A DNA stretch of 64,000 nucleotides from Sphingobium sp. AP50 (lineage in GTDB: Bacteria > Pseudomonadota > Alphaproteobacteria > Sphingomonadales > Sphingomonadaceae). The stretch is from assembly GCF_900109095.1 (NCBI RefSeq), contig NZ_FNYZ01000015.1, positions 90,584-154,583 of the forward strand. The letters run 5' to 3'. A program made the translations under genes and the position numbers. This document shows positions 24,955 through 33,690 of the stretch, piece after piece; positions within the stretch are counted from its first letter, which is position 1; each line of letters begins with the position of its first letter. The notes beneath the pieces are model-generated. The model ran no database searches. It was not told the origin of the DNA and saw nothing but the letters and a program-made list of their open reading frames with translations.

Positions 24955-25784
24955 TGTCTGGTGATCTTATGACCTGGCTCGTTCCGCTTGTCGCCATGCT
25001 GGCGGCGGGTCTGCTCGCCGGCTTTGCGGCGGGCATCTTCGGCATCGGCGGCGGTTTCGTCGTCGTGCCTGCGCTGCTGGTCGTGCTGCCCCTGCTGGGC
25101 GGTACGAAGGACGCCATCGCTCATGTCGCGATCGGCACGTCGGCCGCGACCATCATCGTCACCTCGATCCGCTCGCTCCTCTCCCATGCCAAGCGCGGAG
25201 CGGTGGAGTTCGAAGTGCTCAAGACATGGGCGCCCTGGATCATCCTGGGCTGCGGCGCCGGCGTGATGCTGGCCAGCCATGTCGATGGCACGACGCTCAA
25301 GATGATCTTCGGCGGCGGCGTCATCCTCATGTCGCTCAACTTCCTGCTGCCCAAGGTCAGCGGCAAGGTGCTGAGCGAAAACATGCCCTCGGGCATGCTG
25401 CGGGTCGGCATCGCCGGTGGCCTCGGCACCTTCTCGTCGCTGCTGGGCATTGGTGGCGGCACCATCGCCATCATGGTGATGACGCTCTGCGGCCGCACCA
25501 TCCACCGCGCCATCGCCACCGCTTCGGGTATCGGCACGCTGATCGCGATCCCGACGACCATCGGCTTTGCCATCATCGGCCTCAAGGAAGGCGGCCTGCC
25601 CTGGGGTTCGCTGGGCTATATCAACCTGCCCGCTACCTTCGCCATCGCCTCCATGTCGATGCTGACCGCGCCGCTCGGTGTCGCCGCCGCGCACAGCCTG
25701 CCCGCCGGCCCGCTCAAGAAGATCTTCGGCATCTATCTGCTGATCATCGGCGCCCTGATGCTCCGCGCCGGCCTGAAGGTCTGA
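24954..25784 (+). CDS. TauE/SafE-family sulfite/sulfonate exporter
   Basis: 276 residues with about eight membrane helices in two repeats. Each repeat starts with a glycine-rich motif: GFAAGIFGIGGGFVVVPAL near the N-terminus and LLGIGGGTIAIMVM midway, typical of TauE/SafE. The family exports sulfite, sulfoacetate or related organic anions. Its ATG overlaps the stop of the small upstream frame. Substrate not deducible. Confidence 0.92.
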   Translation: MSGDLMTWLVPLVAMLAAGLLAGFAAGIFGIGGGFVVVPALLVVLPLLGGTKDAIAHVAIGTSAATIIVTSIRSLLSHAKRGAVEFEVLKTWAPWIILGCGAGVMLASHVDGTTLKMIFGGGVILMSLNFLLPKVSGKVLSENMPSGMLRVGIAGGLGTFSSLLGIGGGTIAIMVMTLCGRTIHRAIATASGIGTLIAIPTTIGFAIIGLKEGGLPWGSLGYINLPATFAIASMSMLTAPLGVAAAHSLPAGPLKKIFGIYLLIIGALMLRAGLKV

Positions 25785-25810
25785 TCCCTTCCACCATCGG
25801 TCGATCTGAA

Positions 25811-25897
25811 ACGGCCGTCAGTGACGGGCTAGGGCCCATCGACACGTCACCATCTGACTGTCGGTAGGCCCTAACAGCCTTTGTCACTGGCGGCCGT
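25811..25897. repeat. Long imperfect inverted repeat between the TauE gene and a response regulator
   Basis: ACGGCCGTCAGTGAC...GGCTAGGGCC pairs with GGCCCTAACAGCC...GTCACTGGCGGCCGT. The arms are about 26-30 bases with a few bulges. It could end tauE transcription or sit in the regulator leader. Confidence 0.65.
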
Positions 25898-25924
25898 TGC
25901 CGTTATGGATAAGGCGGGGGGATT

Positions 25925-26638
25925 ATGGGGCAGGCCGATCAGATTAGCATTTTGCTGGTGGAGGATGACGATGCCGCGCGCGCCAATATCGCCGGCATCC
26001 TGACCGGCGCGGGCATGACCGTGGAGCAGGCAGCCGATGGCGCCACCGGGCTGCATCGCGCGGGCGGCGGCAGCCATGACGTGATCATCCTCGACCGGAT
26101 GCTGCCGCACCTGACCGGCATCGACATCGTCACCCGGCTGCGCGTTGCGGGGGTGGGTGCGCCGGTGCTGATGCTGTCCGCGCTCGGCCGCAGCGAACAT
26201 CGGGTCGAGGGGCTGGAAAGCGGCGTCGACGATTATCTGGCCAAGCCCTTCGAACCGGACGAACTGGTCGCCCGCGTCCGGGCGCTGTGGCGTCGCGCCA
26301 ATCGCGGCGGCAGCCATGATCCGGTGCTGCTGTTCGGCGATCTGGAATGCCATGTGAAGGCGCGCACCGCCTTCCGCAACGGACGGCATCTGCCGCTCTC
26401 GCCCAAGGAATTCGAACTTTTCCGCTATCTGATGGACCATGCCGGCGAAGTGGTGACGCGCGAAATGCTGCTGCGCCATGTGTGGAAACTAAACTTCGAT
26501 CCCCAGACCAATGTCGTGGACGTCAATGTCGGCCGGTTGCGGCGCAAGCTGGAAGACGGATTTGACGGCCCGGTGCTGGAAACCGTTTGGGGCACGGGCT
26601 ATCGCTTGATCGCGGCATCGGCGCCCGCCAGTGCCTAG
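25925..26638 (+). CDS. OmpR-family response regulator
   Basis: 237 residues: receiver with LLVEDDDAAR, phosphoacceptor Asp in ILDRMLPHLTG and Lys in LAKPFEPDE, then a winged helix (SPKEFELFRYLMDHAGEVVTR; NVVDVNVGRLRRKLE). It overlaps the kinase gene by 8 bases, so they form one operon. Confidence 0.93.
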   Translation: MGQADQISILLVEDDDAARANIAGILTGAGMTVEQAADGATGLHRAGGGSHDVIILDRMLPHLTGIDIVTRLRVAGVGAPVLMLSALGRSEHRVEGLESGVDDYLAKPFEPDELVARVRALWRRANRGGSHDPVLLFGDLECHVKARTAFRNGRHLPLSPKEFELFRYLMDHAGEVVTREMLLRHVWKLNFDPQTNVVDVNVGRLRRKLEDGFDGPVLETVWGTGYRLIAASAPASA

Positions 26639-27983
26639 ACCCGGCCTGCTGCGGTCTGTCTTCGGCCGTGTCACTCTCTCCGCGCTACTGGTCAGTCTGC
26701 TTTCCACCCTGGCCCTGTTTCTGGTCGTCCAGAAGATCGTCGACGATGACGGCCGCACCATGTTGGCGCGGGAAGTCGATACCGATCTTGCGGGCCTTGC
26801 CGACATCTATCTCAGCGGAGGCGGCTCGGAACTGCGCGATCGCATGAGCGATCGTCTGGCCGTCAACCGGGAGGATGGCGAACGCAGCTGGTATCTGCTG
26901 GCCGACGCCAATGGCCGGATATTGGCCGGCAATCTCGATCGCTGGCCCGCCATCGCGCCCGAAGTGTCGGAAGCGCGCTTCGTCGTCCTGCCCGATGGCG
27001 AGCGCATGTTCGCGCGCGCGACCCAATTGGGACCAACGACCCGTCTGGTCGTGGGGCGCAGCAATTATCGCGGCGAAGCGCTGCTTACCCGGCTGGCCGT
27101 CGCCTTCTCCATCGCCGGGGCGGGCATCGCTCTCCTCAGCCTGATCGCAGGGCATTTTGCTGCCCGCCGCCTGCGCGCGCGGGTGGGCATGGTGAATGCC
27201 ACTTTCGACGCCGTGCGCGCCGGCAGCATCACGGCGCGGGCGCCCAGCGCCGGGGACAATGACGAACTGGCCGAACTGGCCGCCAATACCAACACCATGC
27301 TCGACCAGCTCGAACGACTGGTGGAGGCGCAGCGCGCCGTGTCGGATCAGACCGCGCATGAAATCCGCACGCCGCTGATGCATCTCGACACGCGTATCCT
27401 CAAGGCGATGGAGGGTACGCAGGACGAAGCGCTGCTGCGCACGCTGGAACAGTCGCGCGGGGAAATTCGCGGCGTCGTGCGCCTGCTCGATTCGCTGCTG
27501 GATATCGCCAGTACGCAGGCGATGCGTGGCGACCTGCGCGGTCTGGCCGATGTCGACCTCAGCGATATCGCCGAAAGCCTGGCCGACCTCTACGGCGCCA
27601 GTGCCGAGGAGCTGGGCATCGGTTTCCATGCCCGGATCGCGTCGGGCGTGCATTTCCGGGCCGATCCGATGCAGATGACGCGGCTGATGTCCAACCTGCT
27701 CGACAATGCCTTCAAATATGTGCCGAGCGGCGGTTCCGTCACGCTGCAACTGGCGCCAGGGCCGCATATCATCGTGCAGGATGACGGGCCGGGCATCCCC
27801 TGTGCCGATCGGGAGCGGGTGTTCGATCGCTATGTCCGGCTTGACGGCGCGCGGGGCGGGGGGCATGGCTTGGGCCTGTCGCTCGCACGGGCGATTGCGG
27901 AACGGCATGCGCTGTCGCTGCATGTGGAAGACGCCGCGCCGGGGGCGCGGTTCGTCGTTCAGCCGGAGAAGGGCGATGATTAG
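26631..27983 (+). CDS. Sensor histidine kinase
   Basis: 450 residues starting at GTG 26631: TM1 (about 15-33), extracytoplasmic region, TM2 (about 155-180), HAMP, phosphoacceptor box QTAHEIRTPLMHLD, N box NLLDNAFKYVPSGG, G1 DDGPGIP and G2 HGLGLSLA. Pairs with the regulator at 25925. Its 3' end overlaps a small exported protein gene by 8 bases; that protein may belong to the same signalling unit. Confidence 0.93.
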   Translation: MPRPGLLRSVFGRVTLSALLVSLLSTLALFLVVQKIVDDDGRTMLAREVDTDLAGLADIYLSGGGSELRDRMSDRLAVNREDGERSWYLLADANGRILAGNLDRWPAIAPEVSEARFVVLPDGERMFARATQLGPTTRLVVGRSNYRGEALLTRLAVAFSIAGAGIALLSLIAGHFAARRLRARVGMVNATFDAVRAGSITARAPSAGDNDELAELAANTNTMLDQLERLVEAQRAVSDQTAHEIRTPLMHLDTRILKAMEGTQDEALLRTLEQSRGEIRGVVRLLDSLLDIASTQAMRGDLRGLADVDLSDIAESLADLYGASAEELGIGFHARIASGVHFRADPMQMTRLMSNLLDNAFKYVPSGGSVTLQLAPGPHIIVQDDGPGIPCADRERVFDRYVRLDGARGGGHGLGLSLARAIAERHALSLHVEDAAPGARFVVQPEKGDD

Positions 27984-28527
27984 GTTGCTCATGTCGGGAT
28001 TGCTGCTCGCTGCCGCGCCGGTTGTCGACACGCAGCCTATCGACCCGGTATTGCACACCCTGATGGAGGGCGACGCTGCGCAGGCGCATGGCGACCCCGA
28101 TACGCTGATCGACATGGCCCAACTGCTCGACACGCTGGGCGCGAAGCCGGCGGAGGGGCAGGAAGATCTGGCCGCGCTCTGGACGCGGGAGGCCAGCGAT
28201 CATGGCGCCAACGGATCGCCGCTGGCTTATCGGGGGCGGGCGCTCGGCCCGGCCTATCGGCGCGGATCGCTCAATGCCGGCGGCACCGTCACCATGCGGC
28301 AGCTTTTCTTCGCGGGCCAGCGGGCGCAGATTTCGGTCGCGCCCTCCGGCCCCACCGCCAAATTGTCGGTGAGGGTACGCAACGCCGACGGCGGCACGCT
28401 GTGCGCCAAGCCGGTCGGCGGCCCACAGGCCGATTGCGCCTGGATGCCGATTTTCACCGACCGCTTCGACATCGTCATAGCCAATAGCGGCGCGGAACCG
28501 GCGGCTTTCTATCTGGTCGTGCGTTGA
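27976..28527 (+). CDS. Small exported protein cotranscribed with a two-component system
   Basis: 183 residues from ATG 27976, overlapping the kinase gene by 8 bases. A short Sec signal (MIRLLMSGLLLAAAPVVD) leads a mature part with two cysteines (LCAKPVGGPQADC) and a C-terminal beta-rich part (RFDIVIANSGAEPAAFYLVV) that recalls small beta-sandwich domains. I do not recognise the family. Operon placement hints at a periplasmic partner or target of the kinase. Confidence 0.7.
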   Translation: MIRLLMSGLLLAAAPVVDTQPIDPVLHTLMEGDAAQAHGDPDTLIDMAQLLDTLGAKPAEGQEDLAALWTREASDHGANGSPLAYRGRALGPAYRRGSLNAGGTVTMRQLFFAGQRAQISVAPSGPTAKLSVRVRNADGGTLCAKPVGGPQADCAWMPIFTDRFDIVIANSGAEPAAFYLVVR

Positions 28528-28701
28528 CCCTTCAGGGCGCTGATTTCATTCGATAAAGATGCAGATCATCGCCGATATCCCCGGCGCGACCCATCGCTGA
28601 CTCCGCTCGCTTCATCCCTTCTGCACATCCGTTCAGGCGCAAACAGCGCGGGTCGGTGCGTTATGTTCATCATGGTTCACACCAGCAGGAAGGAGAAAAC
28701 C

Positions 28702-29079
28702 ATGATCCGTTCGAAGATATTTGCCGCCGCCGCGCTGCTTGGTTCCGCCACGCTGGCGCTGCCCGTCGCCGCGATCGCCCAGGCACCGGTGGTCAGCTAT
28801 GAGGAACAGCTCGCCAAGGTAGAGGACCAGCTGGCCTATCAGGCGCCGATCGCCGGGGTCGAGAACAACTATTGGTTCAACTATCAGACCGATCTGGCCG
28901 AAGCCCGCAAGGAACTGACCAAGGATCTGCGCCATGCCACCGATGCCGAGGATAATCGCGATGCCTGGGACGAATATCGCGCCGAACTGGCCGATGCCCG
29001 CGGCGACTATGCCAAGGAAATGGCCGAAAAGGGCTATCCGGTCGGCGAAGTCCGCGTCCTGACCGACAATGGCCGCTAA
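28702..29079 (+). CDS. Hypothetical periplasmic helical protein
   Basis: 125 residues from ATG 28702 behind AGGAAGGAGAAAA. Sec signal (about 1-24, ending AIAQ), then a charged helical region (LAKVEDQLAYQ; AEARKELTKDLRHATDAED) rich in Glu, Asp and Arg. No domain recognised. The gap from 28527 contains nothing else of note. Confidence 0.72.
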   Translation: MIRSKIFAAAALLGSATLALPVAAIAQAPVVSYEEQLAKVEDQLAYQAPIAGVENNYWFNYQTDLAEARKELTKDLRHATDAEDNRDAWDEYRAELADARGDYAKEMAEKGYPVGEVRVLTDNGR

Positions 29080-29113
29080 TCCGCATTGATTGAGGGGGAG
29101 GGGCGCTTCCCCC

Positions 29114-30364
29114 TCAGTCCGCATCCGGATCGCGGAAATTCAGCCGCCGCGTGACGGTATAGTCCAGCACGCCGACCAGCAGATAGCTGATCCCCTGCTT
29201 CAGCAAGGTCAGGAAAGTGCGGCTGGCCCGATGCTCCGCCAGGCTGATCGCCCGGCTTTGCCCGGCCTCCTGCGTGATGAAGGCGCGCATGGTCGCGGCG
29301 AAATCCCGGTCCTCCACCCGCAGCATCACTTCCAGATTCAGGAACAGGCTGCGCATGTCGAAATTGGCCGATCCAATGAACACCGCGTCATCGATGACGA
29401 TCAGCTTCATATGCAGCTTGCAGGGCTGATATTCGTAAATCTCGACCCCGCGCCGCAACAGCGGCCCATAGAGCAGACGCGCCGCCGCCACCGTCGCGCC
29501 ATTGTCCGACCGGGTCGGCAGGATGATGCGCGCGCCCTTGCGCCGCGCCGCCCGCGCTATCCGCTTCAACATGCCCCGGCCGGGCGAGAAATAGGCCGCG
29601 ATCATGTCGACCCGCCCGGCATGTTCCAGATCATGTTTCACCACCTGCGCCCAGGGGCTCAGGCGCCGGGTCGGTCCGCCGATCAGCCAGCGAAACGGTT
29701 CGGCCGGGTCATGATGCAATTCGGGGTGCCATTGCCGCACCATGCGGCGCAGCGTGCGGAATCGCTGCTTCTTCGTCGCCACCCATCGCCATAGCTGGCC
29801 ATACCAGCGCACCATCGCCTCGACCTGATCGCCTTCGACCAGCAGGCCGATGTCGCGCCAGCAATCCTCCGCCGGAATGCCGAAATAGCCATCCTCGACA
29901 TTGAACCCGCCCATCAGCATCCGCGTCTCGTCGGCAATGGCCATCTTCTGGTGATTGCGGATCAGATAGCGAGTCGATCGCCGCGTCCCGAAGCGGGCGA
30001 AATGCGCGCCCGCCTCGATCAGCGGGGCAAAGAAGCTGTCGGGCGTGTGCGACGATCCGAACCCGTCGACCATCAGCGTCACGGCGACACCGCGCGCCCG
30101 TGCCGCGATCAGCGCGTCGCGCACCAACGTCCCGCTGCCATCGCTCGCAAAGATATAATAATAGAGTTTCAGGCTGTGCTTTGCGCCCTCGATCAGCGCG
30201 ATCAGCGCGTCCCGTATCGCCGGTCCGTCCGTGATCAGGCGCAGGTTGTTGCCATGCAGATCGGCACGAATATCATCCGCGTTCGCACTGGATGCGACAG
30301 GGGCGGGGGCGGGCTGGATGGTCGCCATGCCCCTTTCATGCCGCTTTTGGGTGGGGTGCGCCAT
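29114..30364 (-). CDS. Phospholipase D-type cardiolipin synthase-like protein
   Basis: 416 residues with two HKD motifs: NHQKMAIADE (first lobe) and HMKLIVIDD followed by GSANFDMRS (second). The layout and the absence of N-terminal membrane helices resemble ClsB/ClsC-type synthases, which condense phosphatidylglycerol or transfer phosphatidyl groups. ATG 30364 has an AAAAGG site; MATIQP at 30328 is an alternative start. Single gene next to rpoZ. Confidence 0.87.
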   Translation of the reverse strand: MAHPTQKRHERGMATIQPAPAPVASSANADDIRADLHGNNLRLITDGPAIRDALIALIEGAKHSLKLYYYIFASDGSGTLVRDALIAARARGVAVTLMVDGFGSSHTPDSFFAPLIEAGAHFARFGTRRSTRYLIRNHQKMAIADETRMLMGGFNVEDGYFGIPAEDCWRDIGLLVEGDQVEAMVRWYGQLWRWVATKKQRFRTLRRMVRQWHPELHHDPAEPFRWLIGGPTRRLSPWAQVVKHDLEHAGRVDMIAAYFSPGRGMLKRIARAARRKGARIILPTRSDNGATVAAARLLYGPLLRRGVEIYEYQPCKLHMKLIVIDDAVFIGSANFDMRSLFLNLEVMLRVEDRDFAATMRAFITQEAGQSRAISLAEHRASRTFLTLLKQGISYLLVGVLDYTVTRRLNFRDPDAD

Positions 30365-30453
30365 GGCTTTATGGCCTTTTCATTGACTCTTTATGGTGGC
30401 GCTGCTAGTCGGCGGGTTCACGACTTTCCTTCCGTTTTTGCAGGAGGCCCTGT

Positions 30454-30798
30454 TTGGCCCGCGTCACCGTCGAAGATTGCGTCGACAAGGTTACCAACCG
30501 TTTTGACCTCGTCCTCCTCGCCGCCCAGCGTGCGCGGGAAATTTCCGGTGGGGCCGAGCTGACGCTCGACCGCGACCGGGACAAGAATCCGGTCGTCGCC
30601 CTGCGCGAAATCGCCGAAGAAACCGTCATGCCTGCCGATCTTCATGATTCGGTCATCGCGTCGCTGCAAAAGGTGCAGATTGACGATGATGATACGCCGG
30701 ACGAAATCGGCTCGATCGCCCAGTCGGCGGAGGCTCTGCGCCTGACCGCCGCTGCGCCGCCGCGCAATCAGAATATCGGTGGCGATTACGACGGCTGA
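30454..30798 (+). CDS. rpoZ: RNA polymerase omega subunit, TTG start
   Basis: 114 residues beginning with TTG 30454, 6 nt after AGGAGG (30442-30447), encoding MARVTVEDCVDKVTNRFDLV. The conserved RAREISGG and NPVVALREIAE segments follow. Omega helps assemble and stabilise the beta' subunit. No in-frame ATG exists ahead of the conserved N-terminus. The usual neighbour spoT/rsh is not next to it here. Confidence 0.95.
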   Translation: MARVTVEDCVDKVTNRFDLVLLAAQRAREISGGAELTLDRDRDKNPVVALREIAEETVMPADLHDSVIASLQKVQIDDDDTPDEIGSIAQSAEALRLTAAAPPRNQNIGGDYDG

Positions 30799-30824
30799 TC
30801 GCTCTACGTGTTTGGAGAGGGAAA

Positions 30825-30857
30825 GAGGCCCGGCCTGCGCAAGCGGGACCGGGCCTC
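30825..30857. terminator. Terminator-like hairpin between rpoZ and a convergent gene
   Basis: GAGGCCCGG/CCGGGCCTC stem with a loop of about 15 nt; the following T tract is weak. It lies between convergent genes and may serve rpoZ. Confidence 0.6.
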
Positions 30858-30916
30858 GACCTTTCTGGGGATAGAAAAATGGCGCGGGGACCATGTCCGC
30901 CGCGCCATTTCCTTTT

Positions 30917-31267
30917 TTAGCAGCTCGAATTGCGATCGATCGCCCGGCCAGCCAGCGCGCCCGCGCCCGCGCCGATGATCGTGCCCGGTGCGCGGTCGCC
31001 GCGCGTATCGACGGCCCGGCCCAGCAGAGCCCCGGCGACGCCGCCCAGCAGCAGGCCGGTGGTGCCGCCCGACTTGCGGCAGCGATAGCTGCGATCGTCG
31101 CGATAGCCGCGCCGGTCGGCATAGCGATCGCCCCGATGATGATCCCCGCGATACTCGCGATGATAGCCGCGACGATCATGATCGCGGGCATAGGATGCCG
31201 ACGGGATCACGGCCGTCAGCGAAGCTGCGGCAAGGGCGGTGGCCATAATGGCTTTACGAATGATCAT
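30917..31267 (-). CDS. Glycine-zipper (2TM) exported protein
   Basis: 116 residues from ATG 31267. Signal peptide (about 1-27), a His/Arg/Asp/Tyr-rich stretch (RRGYHREYRGDHHRGDRYAD), then a glycine zipper (TGLLLGGVAGALLGRAVDTR and TIIGAGAGALAGRAID). Such Rick_17kDa_Anti-like proteins insert in or anchor to the outer membrane. Function unknown. Confidence 0.82.
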   Translation of the reverse strand: MIIRKAIMATALAAASLTAVIPSASYARDHDRRGYHREYRGDHHRGDRYADRRGYRDDRSYRCRKSGGTTGLLLGGVAGALLGRAVDTRGDRAPGTIIGAGAGALAGRAIDRNSSC

Positions 31268-31375
31268 GTGCTTCTCCTCAGACCTGATCTCTTTGACTAC
31301 GGTCCGGATATCGCACACCCCGAATGATATATTCCTGAACCGCGCTGTTATGCGCCGTTCAGCTAAAGCCTGGCC

Positions 31376-32065
31376 CTAACCCAGCGCCGGCAGCGCCCAG
31401 TCGATCGCGCCACGCCCCTTCGCTTCCAGAAACTCATTGGCCTTGGAAAAGGGCCGCGATCCCAGAAAGCCGTTGTGTGCCGACAAGGGGGAAGGGTGAG
31501 CCGACTTGATCACCAGATGGCGGCTCTGGTCCACGAACGCCGCCTTGCGCTGGGCATAGGCACCCCAGAGCAGGAAGACGACCGGCTCCTCCTTCTGCGC
31601 GACCAGCCGGATCACCGCATCGGTGAACACTTCCCAGCCCTTGCCCTGATGGGAGGCGGCGCGGCCCATCTCCACCGTCAGCACGCTGTTGAGCAGCAGC
31701 ACGCCCTGTTTCGCCCAATGTTCCAGAAACCCATGGCTGGCCCGTTCGATGCCCAGATCGGCCTGCATTTCCTTGTAGATATTGACCAGCGAGGGCGGCG
31801 TGCGCACGCCCGGCTGCACCGAAAAGCACAGGCCATGCGCCTGTCCCTCGCCATGATAGGGGTCTTGCCCCAATATCACTGCCTTCACCTGATCCAGTGG
31901 CGTCAGGTCCAGCGCGCGGAAATATTCGCTGCCTTTGGGGAAGATGCGCTTGCCCGCCGCCTTCTCCGCCTGAAGGAAAGATTTCAGCGCCTGCATATGC
32001 GGCGCGGCGAATTGCTCCGCCAGCGGCGTGCGCCAGCTTTCGTGCAGCTTGATCATATCGGTCAT
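31376..32065 (-). CDS. ung: Uracil-DNA glycosylase (family 1)
   Basis: 229 residues from the ATG giving MTDMIKLHESWRTPLAEQF; an ATG 12 bases upstream is also possible. Water-activating motif GQDPYHGEGQAHGLCFSV and C-terminal HPSPLSAHNGF loop are complete. It excises uracil from DNA to start base-excision repair. Single gene, divergent from the beta-lactamase-like hydrolase. Confidence 0.96.
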   Translation of the reverse strand: MTDMIKLHESWRTPLAEQFAAPHMQALKSFLQAEKAAGKRIFPKGSEYFRALDLTPLDQVKAVILGQDPYHGEGQAHGLCFSVQPGVRTPPSLVNIYKEMQADLGIERASHGFLEHWAKQGVLLLNSVLTVEMGRAASHQGKGWEVFTDAVIRLVAQKEEPVVFLLWGAYAQRKAAFVDQSRHLVIKSAHPSPLSAHNGFLGSRPFSKANEFLEAKGRGAIDWALPALG

Positions 32066-32161
32066 GGCGCCCTGCATGGCCTGCGCTGCAAAGCCCTGTC
32101 AACGCGCCCATATGCGGTTAATGGTCTTGCCTACCCCGCCGCGATCCGCGACTAGGGGGCC

Positions 32162-33217
32162 ATGTCGCTTCCCCGTTCGCTGTCGTTCCTCGCCGCCCTT
32201 GGCCTGTTTCTGGCCCCCTTGCCCAGCGCCGATGCCTTTGGCCCGCCGCCCAAGCCGCTGCTCCAGCAGAGCGCGGAGGCCAAGTTGCAGGCCGAATTCG
32301 CCCGTTTCGCCGCCTTGTCGGACGGCACGGTCGGCATTGCCGTGCGCGATCTTCAGACCGGCGAGACGCAGGCCTTTAATGGCGACACGCTCTTCCCCAT
32401 GGCCAGCGCCTATAAGGTCGCGGTGGCCGGGCGCATCTTCTCCCTGATCGATGCGGGCGACCTGCGGCTGGACGACAAGCTGGCGCTCGATCCCGCGCTG
32501 GCCAGCGAAGGCGGCATCGCCTGGATGTTTTCGCGCCCCGGCGCCAGCCTGTCGGTCGACCGGCTGCTGGAGCTGATGCTGCAAAAGAGCGACAATAATG
32601 CGACCGACGTTCTGGTCGCGCGTGCGGGCGGGCCACAGGCGATCACTGCCTTCGTCACCAAGCTGGGCGTCACCGGCCTGCGCGTCGACAGTGACACCGC
32701 GCATCTTCTCTACCGCGCCATGGGCATCCATCCGCAATCCGGCAGCTTCCGCCAGAATGCCGAGGCCGCCCGCCGCGCCGATCCGCAGATCGCCGTGCGC
32801 GATATCCGCGACCTGCCCAATCTGGCCTTCTCGATCGAGCCGGAGGATACCTCCACGCCGACCGCCATGCTCGACCTGATGACCGCCTATGAGGAAGGGC
32901 GCGCCTTCTCGGCCGCCAGCACCCAGCGCTTCTTCACCATCATGGCCCATTGCGAAACGGGCAAGGCGCGGATCAAGGGCATGTTGCCGCCCGGCACCGC
33001 CGTCGCGCACAAGACCGGATCGCTGAACGGCGTAGGCAATGATGTCGGCATCGTGCGCCTGCCCGACGGGCGCCGGATCGCTATGGTCGTCTTCGTCATG
33101 AAGGACAGCAAGGGCCATGTCTCGCGCGACCGCATCATCGCGGAGGCATCGCGCGCTGCTTATGATTATTTCCTCTACGCCCCGGACAGGGCGCACGGCC
33201 GGGCGCATGAAGCTTAA
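32162..33217 (+). CDS. Exported class A beta-lactamase-fold serine hydrolase with an atypical omega-loop region
   Basis: 351 residues with a Sec signal (about 1-25). Active-site elements: SxxK as SAYK, SDN as KSDNNATD and KTG as AHKTGSLNGVG. The stretch before EPEDTSTPTAM, where class A enzymes carry the ExxxN omega-loop motif, is longer than usual and has no clear Glu-x-x-x-Asn. The deacylating residue may therefore be absent or moved. It could be a peptidase/esterase-like relative rather than a true beta-lactamase. Confidence 0.8.
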   Translation: MSLPRSLSFLAALGLFLAPLPSADAFGPPPKPLLQQSAEAKLQAEFARFAALSDGTVGIAVRDLQTGETQAFNGDTLFPMASAYKVAVAGRIFSLIDAGDLRLDDKLALDPALASEGGIAWMFSRPGASLSVDRLLELMLQKSDNNATDVLVARAGGPQAITAFVTKLGVTGLRVDSDTAHLLYRAMGIHPQSGSFRQNAEAARRADPQIAVRDIRDLPNLAFSIEPEDTSTPTAMLDLMTAYEEGRAFSAASTQRFFTIMAHCETGKARIKGMLPPGTAVAHKTGSLNGVGNDVGIVRLPDGRRIAMVVFVMKDSKGHVSRDRIIAEASRAAYDYFLYAPDRAHGRAHEA

Positions 33218-33273
33218 CGTGGATCAAGCGATTCGATAGGATCGCGTCAGAGAGGCCTAAAAGAGAGGATGCC

Positions 33274-33639
33274 GTGAGCAGCATGAAGCTTTTTCGCGAT
33301 TTCTGGCCCTATTATTTGCAGGAACATGCCCGTCCCGGCACGCGCGCTCTCCATTATGCGGGCACCAGTCTGGTCGTCGGCCTGCTGCTCAGCGCGCCGT
33401 TCATCGGCCAGTGGTGGATGGCGGCCGCGCTGCCGGTCGCGGGCTATGGCTTCGCCTGGGCCGGTCATGGCCTGATCGAGCGCAATCGCCCCGCTACCTT
33501 CCGCCATCCGCTCTGGTCGCTGCGCGCTGACTTCGTGATGTGGCAGCGCTTCCTGACCGGCAAGATCAGCCGCGATCTCGCCAAGGCCGGCGTCCGCGCC
33601 GACGGCACGGTCGATCCGGCGCGGCGGATCAGCGTCTGA
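33274..33639 (+). CDS. DUF962/Mpo1-like membrane protein
   Basis: 121 residues, GTG start at 33274. FRDFWPYYLQEHARPGTRALHYAG and AGHGLIERNRPATFRHPLWSL are marks of the DUF962 family (yeast Mpo1 relatives, which oxidise 2-hydroxy fatty acids with Fe2+). Conserved His residues in these blocks would bind iron. Two membrane helices lie between them. A dioxygenase role is inferred from the family. Confidence 0.82.
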   Translation: MSSMKLFRDFWPYYLQEHARPGTRALHYAGTSLVVGLLLSAPFIGQWWMAAALPVAGYGFAWAGHGLIERNRPATFRHPLWSLRADFVMWQRFLTGKISRDLAKAGVRADGTVDPARRISV

Positions 33640-33690
33640 ACTTTCCGCACGCCGCTTGACCCCGCCCGACGCTCTGCCACAAGGGGCGCG

